The position numbers and the translations under genes were made by a program. Positions 55,392 to 63,135 of a stretch of 64,000 nucleotides of DNA are shown here, in pieces. Origin of the DNA: Methanoregula boonei 6A8. Its GTDB lineage: Archaea > Halobacteriota > Methanomicrobia > Methanomicrobiales > Methanospirillaceae. The notes beneath the pieces were generated by a model. It made no database searches and was not told where the DNA came from. It was given only the letters and a program-made list of their open reading frames with translations. Each line of letters begins with the position of its first letter. Position 1 is the stretch's first letter. The stretch covers positions 744,001 to 808,000 of the forward strand of contig NC_009712.1 of the NCBI RefSeq assembly GCF_000017625.1, in the 5' to 3' direction.

Positions 55392-56840
55392 TTATACCGA
55401 TGTGGTGACCGTTACCGTACCATATGAAGCGCTTGTGGAGTTCGAAACAAGCTTTGCGCCATTATTGTAGATCCCCACCGTCAGAGCGTGGGTTACGGTA
55501 TCGTCTGTTTTCTGGAATGTCGCGCTGACCGGTCCGGTGACATTATCGATCTCATACACCTTGTTTCCGGAATTAGAAATGCTGGTGGTATTTCCATTCG
55601 CAGTGTACGATCCCTTGAAGCCGCCGATATAACTGACACTTACCGCAACACCGGTAGACGGGATGTCGGCCGGTGTCGCTGTTGCCACAACAACTGCCGT
55701 ACCCGTACCTGCTGATGACGCCGATGCAGCAGCGGTGGTCGTGGTTGCAATGGCTGGGGTTGTTTGCGTTGTACTGCTCGTTGAGGCGCTGCCCGAACTG
55801 TGGAAACTTAAGATTCCAAGTTTAGGAAGAACCACTACTCCGGCAACCGCGATAATAAGGATGATCACAATGATACCTGCCGCAAGGAAGATCTTTTTCG
55901 TGTTCCGGGGTTTTTTTAAGGGTGGCGGAACTGCCGTTGACATTGATGAGGGGACAAGCGGCGTAGGTTGCATATCCTTTGGGGAGAAGAGTCTGGGGCT
56001 CTGCCGTTTCCGCTCATCCGTATACTGGGGGGCAGGGTTTGCCTGGGCCGGTGGGACCGGGACAGTCCGCCGGGGGGGTAACGGTGCCGGCGGTGCACGC
56101 GGAGATGCTTCCGGATCATATTCTGGTCCGGGCGGGGCCTCGCGGTACTGTGGCTGGGCCGGGCGGGGGACGGCTCCCGGCTGCATGGCCGGGGGTGGCG
56201 GAGAGACCGGGACCGGGGGAATCTCCCGGGCCGGTGTGATCTGTGCGCCGCACTTGTTGCAGAACCCCGAACCTTCCGGCACTTTTGTCCCGCAATGCGT
56301 GCAGTACGTACCAAGAATGGATTCTGCTGCAGGTTCAGGCTGAGGAGTGGTGTTCCATTGTTCCGGTGAATCCGGCCTGACCGTCAGGGGGATCCGGGAG
56401 TTGTCCGCAGGTGAGGGGACCGGACGCCTGCCTTTTAGTGCCTGTCCTGCACCCGGCGATTCGATACCCGGGATGACCTTTCTCATTACCTGCTCAAAGG
56501 AGGGGGTGAGATATGCCCGGATCTGGCGGATCCACTCATCCCGCTCTTCTGCCCGGTTTCCCCCGCCTTCCCGGGAGAAGGTCAGGACCATCTGCCGCAC
56601 GCCGCCCGTTTTTGTGATCACGCCCATGGACAGGGTGAGATCCCGGATCGCGTTTTCCCCGGGCTCAATGGACTGGATCGTAGCAATCGGGATCTCCTTT
56701 GGCGGCAGGAGGTTTTTTAACCGGTCAACAAGGATAATGCGTTTGTTGGTGAGGATTGCCTCAAACGAGATCGACTTGACATGAACGCCCTGCGTCCGCA
56801 GCAGGATCTCTTCGTCTCCCTGTAGTTCTGGATCAGCCAT
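55392..56840 (-). CDS. PH-like domain, zinc-ribbon, single-TM protein
   Basis: The 482-residue protein begins with a bacterial-type PH-like domain (residues ~10-125: SISFEAILTNKRIILVDR). A linker and a zinc-ribbon follow (YCTHCGTKVPEGSGFCNKCG), then a long Pro/Ala/Gln-rich stretch. Next is one membrane helix (about 340-365: IFLAAGIIVIILIIAVAGVVVL). An outside beta domain ends at the C-terminus. The PH-like part faces the cytosol and the beta domain the outside, an unusual mix. Function unknown. ATG 56840 is used, although the frame runs on upstream to 56984. Confidence 0.82.
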   Translation of the reverse strand: MADPELQGDEEILLRTQGVHVKSISFEAILTNKRIILVDRLKNLLPPKEIPIATIQSIEPGENAIRDLTLSMGVITKTGGVRQMVLTFSREGGGNRAEERDEWIRQIRAYLTPSFEQVMRKVIPGIESPGAGQALKGRRPVPSPADNSRIPLTVRPDSPEQWNTTPQPEPAAESILGTYCTHCGTKVPEGSGFCNKCGAQITPAREIPPVPVSPPPPAMQPGAVPRPAQPQYREAPPGPEYDPEASPRAPPAPLPPRRTVPVPPAQANPAPQYTDERKRQSPRLFSPKDMQPTPLVPSSMSTAVPPPLKKPRNTKKIFLAAGIIVIILIIAVAGVVVLPKLGILSFHSSGSASTSSTTQTTPAIATTTTAAASASSAGTGTAVVVATATPADIPSTGVAVSVSYIGGFKGSYTANGNTTSISNSGNKVYEIDNVTGPVSATFQKTDDTVTHALTVGIYNNGAKLVSNSTSASYGTVTVTTSV

Positions 56841-57063
56841 GTGCCTCTCCCTCCTTTTTATACGTTCAACCGTGTGATGTCTGCCGAGAAAAAGATATTT
56901 GTCGGAATCTGCGTTCCGGAGAGGGAAATCCGGGAGAAAAACGGCAGTTCGTTTTCCTGCCGGGTATCCCCGGATATGCAACAACGACCCGCATACCTAT
57001 GGATCTGTCCGCCGATTCGCCGGCCGGGAAGGATTATTATCTCGCAATTGTCAATCGTACGGT

Positions 57064-57699
57064 ATGTACGCCGGATACGGTATCCTTTGTTGCCTGTGTG
57101 TGGCAGCACTCATGGGTTCCGGCTGCCTCTCGGCCCTTTTTTCCTCTCCTTCGGTACCGGAACCTGCCTCTACTACCGTTCCAACTCCTGTCCCGACAAC
57201 CGTGAACCCGGCATCAACTGTTCCGGTATCGCAGATGGCCCTCCAGCCCACAGACCTGCCCTCCGGTTATATCCTCAGGGACCGATCCGATATCAGTTAT
57301 CTTGAGACGGACCAGATAGAGCGGAACCTGGGCTGGAAAGCCGGGTACAAAGTTACGTACTACCACCTGGATCTGCAGCAATACGATATGACCACGATTT
57401 CACAGGAGATCGATCTCTATACTCCTATAACCATGAACACCGTGTTCAATGTCCGTAAAGACAGCATTACCGGACAGGGTACAGGAAGTTCCCCGATCTA
57501 TGAACTGCCCTGTCCCAGCATGGGGGACCATACTTTTGCCTATCGTACAGGGGATTCATCGGATCCGTACTCCTACACGTCGTATTCGATCCTGTTTACC
57601 AGGAAGGACGTGTTCGAGGAGATTAACATGAGCGGGACAACCACGGATTTCGAACTGCTCAAATCCCTGGCCCAGACCGCATCGGACAGGATCCAGTAG
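57064..57699 (+). CDS. Hypothetical lipoprotein
   Basis: A 211-residue protein with lipoprotein-type signal (MYAGYGILCCLCVAALMGSG leading to C21), a Thr/Pro/Val linker (~residues 30-57), then a ~150-residue domain (SQMALQPTDLPSGYILRD onward) with mixed alpha/beta character. It ends in a helix (DFELLKSLAQTASDRIQ). Membrane-anchored outside the cell; function unknown. The start at 57064 is chosen since it begins the signal, while the open frame extends far upstream. Confidence 0.7.
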   Translation: MYAGYGILCCLCVAALMGSGCLSALFSSPSVPEPASTTVPTPVPTTVNPASTVPVSQMALQPTDLPSGYILRDRSDISYLETDQIERNLGWKAGYKVTYYHLDLQQYDMTTISQEIDLYTPITMNTVFNVRKDSITGQGTGSSPIYELPCPSMGDHTFAYRTGDSSDPYSYTSYSILFTRKDVFEEINMSGTTTDFELLKSLAQTASDRIQ

Positions 57700-57734
57700 G
57701 GTGTGAAGGAAGTGGCTTTTTTGGGGTACAACGC

Positions 57735-58252
57735 ATGAGTCGCATCCCGCATCCGTTAAAGTACGCTACGGGGGTATTTCCCTGACTTTTTCCTGCCGGC
57801 AGTGCGGTACCTGCTGCATGTACCTGGGCGATTACATTGTTATCGAAGAGCAGACCGGGCCGTTTGCATTTGCCTGCGAATCCGTGTCCACCGGAACGAA
57901 ATTTACCGCATCTGTTGATGAGGACAAACGGGAGATCTTCCAGGACAAATCTTTTCCCGACAGCCATCCCCATGCCTGCCGGTTCCTCCGTCCTGACGGC
58001 CCCCTCCTGCGGTGCACAATCCACCGCGACAGCCCGGCCCAGTGCAAGTTTTACCGCTGTGTGATTATGCGGATCGCGGACCATGAGGGAAACGAGCTTG
58101 GCACGGTAACCGGGACCCTCCATCTCCATTCAGACGATCGCAGATTAGGTTCTGTCTGGGAAGAGGCAGAAACGGCAATACCGGAATCTTCTCCCAAGGC
58201 AGAAGAGCGCCGCCGGGAGTACCTTACCGGACACGGGTACCGGGTTTCCTGA
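57735..58252 (+). CDS. YkgJ-type cysteine-cluster protein with unresolved start
   Basis: The family motif SCRQCGTCCMYLGDY (CxxCxxCC) lies at 57791-57835 in frame with the ORF that ends at 58252, but the first ATG in that frame (57818) is after the motif. An upstream ATG (57735) is in another frame. Adding one G to the GGGGG run at 57770-57774 would join them, giving MSRIPHPLKYATGGISLTFS before the Cys. The upstream frame has a TGA at 57704. The sequence may hold a real or technical frameshift, or start at a non-standard codon (ATT 57776). Later Cys (HACRFL, QCKFYRC) complete the probable metal site. Function: putative zinc- or iron-binding protein. Confidence 0.72.
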
Positions 58253-58367
58253 AAAGAACGGACACCTGCGGGGACCTTCTGCCCGGCGGGATCCCTCCTG
58301 ATCCGGCGACAGTGGGTACGAGGAAAATCCCGGTAGTATTTATGGCACCGGTGCGAATACGGATTAT

Positions 58368-59693
58368 ATGGATGTTGAGGAATATGCCCGTGTTCACCTC
58401 GCAGCGGGCGAGGATGAGGCATCTGTTGTACAACACCTGGCCGGGCTTATCTCCGGGATAAAACACTCCCGGCCGGAATATACTGCGGCCTTTGCCCGGG
58501 CTGTGGTCGAAGAGGTTAACCACACAAAAGGCCTCTCCGGCGATTTTTTTGCATTTGAACCGGCAGGGGCAAAAATGGGGGAGTTCGGTGTGGGCTCCCG
58601 GGGGAAAGGCGACTTTTTTGCCCACCGCCAGATCGCCCGCATTATCGGCAAGACCTCCGCATCAGTCGGCGTGGACGAGATGGATGATGCCGGGGCAGTA
58701 AAGGCCGGCGGGGACTATATTGTCTGCACGGTTGACGGGATGCACTCCCGGCTCTCCGATTACCCGTTCCTTGCCGGGTTCCACGTGACCCGGGCGACCC
58801 TGCGTGACCTGTACGTGATGGGGGCAAAGCCGGTGATGCTCTTTTCCGATATCCATGTGGCCGATGACGGGGATGTGGCAAAGATCTTCGATTACACTGC
58901 CGGGATCACGACCGTGGGCGAGGCAATGGACGTGCCGCTCGTGACCGGCTCCACGCTGCGGATCGGCGGGGATATGGTGCTTGGCAGCCGGCTCACCGGC
59001 TGCGTGGGATGTGTGGGTGTGGCCCGGCACCTGACCGCAAGGAAGTCCACGCAACCCGGTGATGCGATCCTGATGACCGAGGGGGCAGGAGGCGGGACGA
59101 TTGCAACTGCCGCCATCTACTCCGGCTTCCCTGATGTCGTGGAAGAGACGATCAACCTCAATTTCCTTACCACCTGCGAGGCGCTGATAAAAAGCCCGGT
59201 CTTTGATAAGATCCACGCGATGACCGATGTTACCAACGGCGGCCTCCGCGGCGATATTTTCGAGATGACCGAGACTGCAAAATGCCGGATGGTGGTACGG
59301 GAAGAGGATGCAAAGGCCCTTGTCAATCCCCGGGTGCAGAAGATGCTCGATGCCCTTCAGATAGACTTCCTCGGCGTCTCGCTTGACGCCCTGCTCATTG
59401 TCGCACCCCAGGCGGATGCACCAGAGATTATCCGGACGATCCATGCAACCGGTGTGGAGTGCCGCGAGATCGGGTACGTGGAGAAAGGAAAACCGGAATC
59501 TGTGCTGGTCAGTGACGGTAAAGAGGCCGACTTCCAGCCCCGGTTCCGGGAATCGGCCTACACACCGGTAAAAAAGGTGGTTGATACCGATGTCCCGGCA
59601 TTTGAGGAGATGCAAAAAGGCGTCCTCAAGGCATCTGAGGCGGCCATTGCCAAGAAGCAGCGGGTACTCGACCGGCTCAAAAAGAAAAAGTGA
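58368..59693 (+). CDS. AIR synthase-related protein (PurM/HypE/SelD superfamily)
   Basis: A 441-residue protein. A ~85-residue N-terminal helical extension (MDVEEYARVHLAAGEDEAS) precedes a full PurM-like fold: ATP-binding GVDEMDDAGAVKAGGDYIV, DGMHSRL, DVTNGGLRGDIFEM. The final segment carries a C-terminal helix rich in Lys. The fold includes enzymes that bind ATP to activate a carbonyl, sulfur or selenium substrate. The exact reaction is unknown, and methanogen homologues are usually only called AIR synthase-related. Cytosolic. ATG 58368. Confidence 0.87.
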   Translation: MDVEEYARVHLAAGEDEASVVQHLAGLISGIKHSRPEYTAAFARAVVEEVNHTKGLSGDFFAFEPAGAKMGEFGVGSRGKGDFFAHRQIARIIGKTSASVGVDEMDDAGAVKAGGDYIVCTVDGMHSRLSDYPFLAGFHVTRATLRDLYVMGAKPVMLFSDIHVADDGDVAKIFDYTAGITTVGEAMDVPLVTGSTLRIGGDMVLGSRLTGCVGCVGVARHLTARKSTQPGDAILMTEGAGGGTIATAAIYSGFPDVVEETINLNFLTTCEALIKSPVFDKIHAMTDVTNGGLRGDIFEMTETAKCRMVVREEDAKALVNPRVQKMLDALQIDFLGVSLDALLIVAPQADAPEIIRTIHATGVECREIGYVEKGKPESVLVSDGKEADFQPRFRESAYTPVKKVVDTDVPAFEEMQKGVLKASEAAIAKKQRVLDRLKKKK

Positions 59694-59913
59694 GCATCCC
59701 GTGGCTCTGCCCGTTTAAGATCGTAGCCTCCCTAAGGGAACCTTTCACTGTTTTACAAAAAGCCCGGTCCGGATTTTTTTTAAAACAGGAGCCCCCCTCA
59801 TCCCGGTCATCGCCCGGCATGAGCGGGTGGTCTTTGTCGCAGGTACAGGTGATACCCGGATTTGTGTATCTCTAAAAAAAACCGGCACGCGGGTGACCTT
59901 TGGGGGCGGAGAA

Positions 59914-60708
59914 TCAGATCTCCCCGGTAAGGATCCGGTAGAACTCTTCTGCGGCGTTCCGCTCGACCCAGGGACGGTGGCCGCATTTGGGCAGGAGGAC
60001 AAACCGGAAATTTTTGAGTTCCTTTTCCAGCGGGACTTCAACGCCTTCTGCCGGGTGAGGATCGTAATCGCCGTGGATTGCAAGCACCGGGCAGGTGATC
60101 TCCCGTGCCATATGGAGAAGGCCTTTTTTGCGGCGAAGCTCGCAGGCCTCGTCCCAGACGCCCCGGTACACCTCGTACTGGCAGGCAAACGATTTTTCAT
60201 CGTTTGCCTGGGGGGCAAAACTGTCTGCACGGGAGATCAGGTCTCCCATCCGTGCAAGCAGGACATTCCTGTCCGGGCCCCCAGTTCCCGGCCCGGGATC
60301 TTCCATCTGCGCCTGGATCTCCTGTACTTCCTTACGGTCTCCCGGATTCAGGCGTTCGAGGCGGGTCCGGGTGATTGCTGCGGCATACTGGTCGTCAAAG
60401 GGAGGAGAACCCACGAGGATTACCTTTCCCACCAGTGCCGGGTACCGTGCAGCAACCATCCATGAAAGATATGCCCCCCAGGAAAAACCCACCAGCGTGA
60501 CCGGCAGCCGGGCATCACGTTCCAGGACCGAACGGAGTTCCCGGACCTGGCCCTCAAGAGTGGTCTCGGTCTGGAAGGGTTCAAGGATACCCTTGACCGT
60601 GGAGAGCTCCCGTGCCACCGGTGCCATCTCGCCCGGCGCGCCCGGTCCGCCGTGGATGACCGCGACCGAGTACGGGCCTGCTCCCCATTTCCGAACCGGG
60701 CTGCTCAT
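59914..60708 (-). CDS. Alpha/beta-hydrolase, proline-iminopeptidase-like
   Basis: A 264-residue soluble alpha/beta-hydrolase. The HGGPG oxyanion motif (AVIHGGPGAPG), nucleophile elbow GFSWGAYL, acid in HGDYDPHP and catalytic His in CGHRPW are visible. HGGPG with this elbow suggests the S33 peptidase/hydrolase group. Substrate not known. ATG 60708. Confidence 0.88.
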   Translation of the reverse strand: MSSPVRKWGAGPYSVAVIHGGPGAPGEMAPVARELSTVKGILEPFQTETTLEGQVRELRSVLERDARLPVTLVGFSWGAYLSWMVAARYPALVGKVILVGSPPFDDQYAAAITRTRLERLNPGDRKEVQEIQAQMEDPGPGTGGPDRNVLLARMGDLISRADSFAPQANDEKSFACQYEVYRGVWDEACELRRKKGLLHMAREITCPVLAIHGDYDPHPAEGVEVPLEKELKNFRFVLLPKCGHRPWVERNAAEEFYRILTGEI

Positions 60709-60845
60709 ACAGGTATCTGGTTATTCCTTCCCTTATAAAGTGTTCATGGTTTAGGAAAAGAGATAGTAGTGTGGCTTCCCATTTCAGGTGCCTTATTTGT
60801 TATTCCCTGCAAGCGTGGAGAGCTGGATACGCTGGCACTTCCCGG

Positions 60846-61184
60846 TTACAGGCAGGCTTCGATCTCGTTTAGTATCCGGTCGGCCACGATCCTCCCGATG
60901 CGGGTGAGTTTCCCGTTCACGAGCACCAGCGGGATCGGCGGGTAATCTTTTTCCAGGATTCCCCGGATATGATCCGGGACCTTCTCGTCGATCAGGGTCA
61001 GCTTCATTTCAACCCGGTCCCCGTAGGTTTCCTGGATCCGGCTTTTGAGTGCGTCAAAGGCCGGCGCCAGTTTCCCCGAAGGATAACACGCCGACAACCC
61101 GCAGGTGCGGTTTTCATCGCAGGGAAACGGCGAACAGGACGAGTATTTCAGGCCAACAATCTCGACAAGAATCGTGTCGCTCAT
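60846..61184 (-). CDS. Thioredoxin-like (YuzD/DUF1462-type) protein
   Basis: The 112-residue protein resembles the YuzD group of thioredoxin-fold proteins. It opens with a strand (SDTILVEIVGLKYSSCSPF) carrying several Cys (SSCSPFPCDENRTCGLSACYP). The later IPLVLVNGKLTRIGRI matches the cis-Pro and beta strands of the fold. The Cys arrangement is richer than a plain CxxC. The start at 61184 is chosen over the longer open frame. A redox or metal-handling role is inferred from fold only. Confidence 0.7.
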   Translation of the reverse strand: MSDTILVEIVGLKYSSCSPFPCDENRTCGLSACYPSGKLAPAFDALKSRIQETYGDRVEMKLTLIDEKVPDHIRGILEKDYPPIPLVLVNGKLTRIGRIVADRILNEIEACL

Positions 61185-61774
61185 ACTGCTAGGTTGGTGC
61201 GGACGGTTTTTTAGGATTGTGATGAGGCACCGGGTCCCGGGGAGTGATGTGAGTGAATGGGGAAGGGAACCATGCCGGATCCGGGCAGAGGGGGGTAGTC
61301 TCCCTTCACATGAGATCAAGAGGGTCCGGCTTTTTTTTGTGCGGACCCCTGGATGGGGGGGAGGGGGGTACTTTCGATCCGCGAATCGTGAAAGGGACTC
61401 CCCATTCAGATCACGGTAAGGGGGTCCTCCTGATCATTGAGTAAAGAGAGACCTCCGATCCCCTCTCGCCTGACATTTCAGTGGAAACAGGGGTTTTGAA
61501 ACTGAAACCGGCACAGGGGGTCCCCTTTAGGATCGGGTCAAGGGGGTCCGGCTTATTTTTTGCGAGACCCCCGGATGGGGGGGGAGGGAGGTGATCGATT
61601 TTTTTACAAGGGGGGTGGGCGGCCGGGTTTTTTTCCGGAATGGCGGGGTGACCGATCATGGTGACAGGTTGGGGTGCCCTGTCAGCAGATTAGGGAGGCA
61701 GGGAAAAAGACTGATGAAGGGCCGGCAATAATACTAAAACAATTACGGATTACAAAAGGGCTGGATTCAATCTT
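61185..61774. other. Non-coding repeat region
   Basis: No gene is visible in this G-rich stretch. It contains the second paired hairpin module (61300-61610), followed by a spacer to the nucleotidyltransferase gene. Confidence 0.6.
61300..61610. repeat. Paired hairpin/T-tract module, copy 2
   Basis: Two units 221 bases apart each have AGNGGGTCCGGCTT, a T run, and a pairing GGACCC or GACCCCC, then GGATGGGGGG. The stems differ in sequence but keep pairing: GGGTCCG with CGGACCC at ~61321-61347, and GGGGGTC with GACCCCC at ~61542-61572. Between them lies a segment related to the one at 24.3-24.5 kb (CTGA followed by AGTGGAA and CAGG). Confidence 0.6.
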
Positions 61775-62071
61775 ATGGCGGCACGCAAGATCAAAAAAGA
61801 AATCCGGGAGTCCATCGTTACGATACTCAGGAAGTACGATGCTGAGCGGATCGCCATCTTTGGGTCCTTTGCCCGGGGTGAAGCCGGCAAAAAAAGCGAT
61901 ATCGATATCCTTGTCCGGTTTGCACAGCCAAAAAGCCTCATCCAGCTTGTCCAGATCGAGGATGAAATAGCAAAAGCAGTTAAGACGCCGGTCGATCTTG
62001 TCACAGAAAAATCGGTCAGTCCGTACCTTTCCTCCTCCATCCACCGTGATGAAGTGGTGATCTATGGATGA
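61775..62071 (+). CDS. mntA: MntA-like minimal nucleotidyltransferase (antitoxin type), orphan
   Basis: The 98-residue protein shows the Pol-beta-type motif FGSFARGEAGKKSDIDILV, with the Asp pair (SDID) and a later third Asp (VDLVT). This is the MNT family, the antitoxin half of HEPN/MNT modules (type VII), which AMPylate the HEPN toxin. The usual overlapping start of a HEPN gene is present (ATGGATGA at 62064-62071). That frame closes after seven codons, so no HEPN partner exists here. Start at the ATG 61775. Confidence 0.88.
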   Translation: MAARKIKKEIRESIVTILRKYDAERIAIFGSFARGEAGKKSDIDILVRFAQPKSLIQLVQIEDEIAKAVKTPVDLVTEKSVSPYLSSSIHRDEVVIYG

Positions 62072-62146
62072 GACCGGAAGATCCTGATATCCCCTCCAAA
62101 ATACGCCCGTAAAACCGTCTGTTTTGGTTCGTGTGGAAAAGAAGCT

Positions 62147-62340
62147 ATTAAATCGATTTATTTGCGAAAATACGCCCAATTTATACCCCATATAATGCCC
62201 ATTAGCAGGCCATAGCGGCCTTTTTTCGGCCTCTTTTTCCGGGAATGAACAAATGCCCGTTTGAGATGAGATCAGGGCTGGAAAGGGCCTTTATGAGGCT
62301 CATTAAAATCGTCCGTTTGCCGAAATACGGCCAATATGAG
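62147..62340 (+). repeat. Two copies of a ~38-bp core repeat
   Basis: Units at 62147-62184 and 62302-62339 share ATTAAA(A)TCG, then TTTGC, GAAATACG or AAAATACG and CCAAT, 155 bases apart. Related copies are at 26001-26037 and, inverted, 2453-2491. They are imperfect but retain the same block order. Confidence 0.6.
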
Positions 62341-62540
62341 CTTATTTTTGGCTGGCCGGAAACGGGGCGCGTATAGGGCTCCGATTGGATCCGATTGGGT
62401 ACGGAAAAGGGTAATCCGGGCTCAATCTGGGCCCGGATTGGGGTAAGTGATTCAGGATGATTTGGGGGGGTGGGGGTATACCCTGCTCATGGTCAAGGCG
62501 ATAAATTCCGGGAAGGACTGGTTTTGGGGCCGGGCTTTTT

Positions 62541-62805
62541 TCAGGAATCTTTGGCAGCGGAGGTGCATATTTTTAGGGATTTTCAGCTGCTGAGTTGCTC
62601 TTTTTTTGAAAATCTTTCACTGAGCAATAGATTTTTTTTTCAAAATCTTCAGCTCATGTGCGACACTTTTTTGAAAATCAGCGGCTCACGACCCACACTT
62701 TTCCGGAAATCTGCGGTTCGGTTTGATCTGGAGAATGTTGTGGGGATATCGTGGGGGCTGTCGCCCCCACACCCCCACGAGCGAGGAGTGCCGCCGCCCC
62801 CGACG
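62541..62805. repeat. Element with tandem ~33-bp degenerate repeats
   Basis: The middle (~62582-62715) carries about four units of roughly 30-38 bases, each with CTGAG or CTCA, a C-A-C motif, a T-run and GAAAATC or CGGAAATC. The final part is GGTTTGATCTGGA and ATCGTGGGGGCT followed by CCCCCACA and CCCCACGA. It shares ends and order with 24541-24690, but that copy lacks the tandem expansion. Confidence 0.6.
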
Positions 62806-62876
62806 GGGCGCCCCCGCGGCGGATCAGGGAGGAATAACTTGCACTTGTCCCGCCGTGCCCCGTGAGGGGCCCTGAG
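62790..62876 (-). repeat. GC-rich hairpin repeat, inverted copy
   Basis: On the minus strand this reads CCCCTCACGGGGCACGGCGGG followed, after ~30 bases, by a strong hairpin (CCGCCG with CGGCGG at 62791-62822), matching the order at 39412-39506. It overlaps the end of the preceding element. Confidence 0.55.
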
Positions 62877-63135
62877 GCGGGGAGACCTCCGATAAGATCT
62901 CGCTACTTCAAATCCCTGAGCCGAACGATTTTGCAAAACGTTGATCGCTCCGAACATAAGTATGTGGGCAAAGAGGGATTGTTGACTCGTAAGAGGATCA
63001 ATGTTGATGGGATATTGATCATAAGGAAGGAAGCCAACAAAATCGAGAAGCAATCACTGCTTGTTACAGATGATTTTTAGAAAAAGCGGATACACAGATA
63101 TCTTCATTATAGGTAATTTTCAATTTAATATTATC

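Larger units (their letters stand above)
62072..63135. other. Non-coding accessory region
   Basis: No supported gene follows the nucleotidyltransferase for over 1 kb. The DNA holds two core repeats (62147-62340), an element with ~33-bp tandem repeats (62541-62805) and a GC-rich hairpin repeat (62790-62876). Confidence 0.65.

Noticed and set aside
62649-63080. Opposing open frames on both strands near 62.6-63.1 kb
   Set aside because: They run through repeat elements and GC-rich hairpins. Similar peptides appear at 24.5-24.7 kb because the DNA repeat is shared, not because a protein is conserved.
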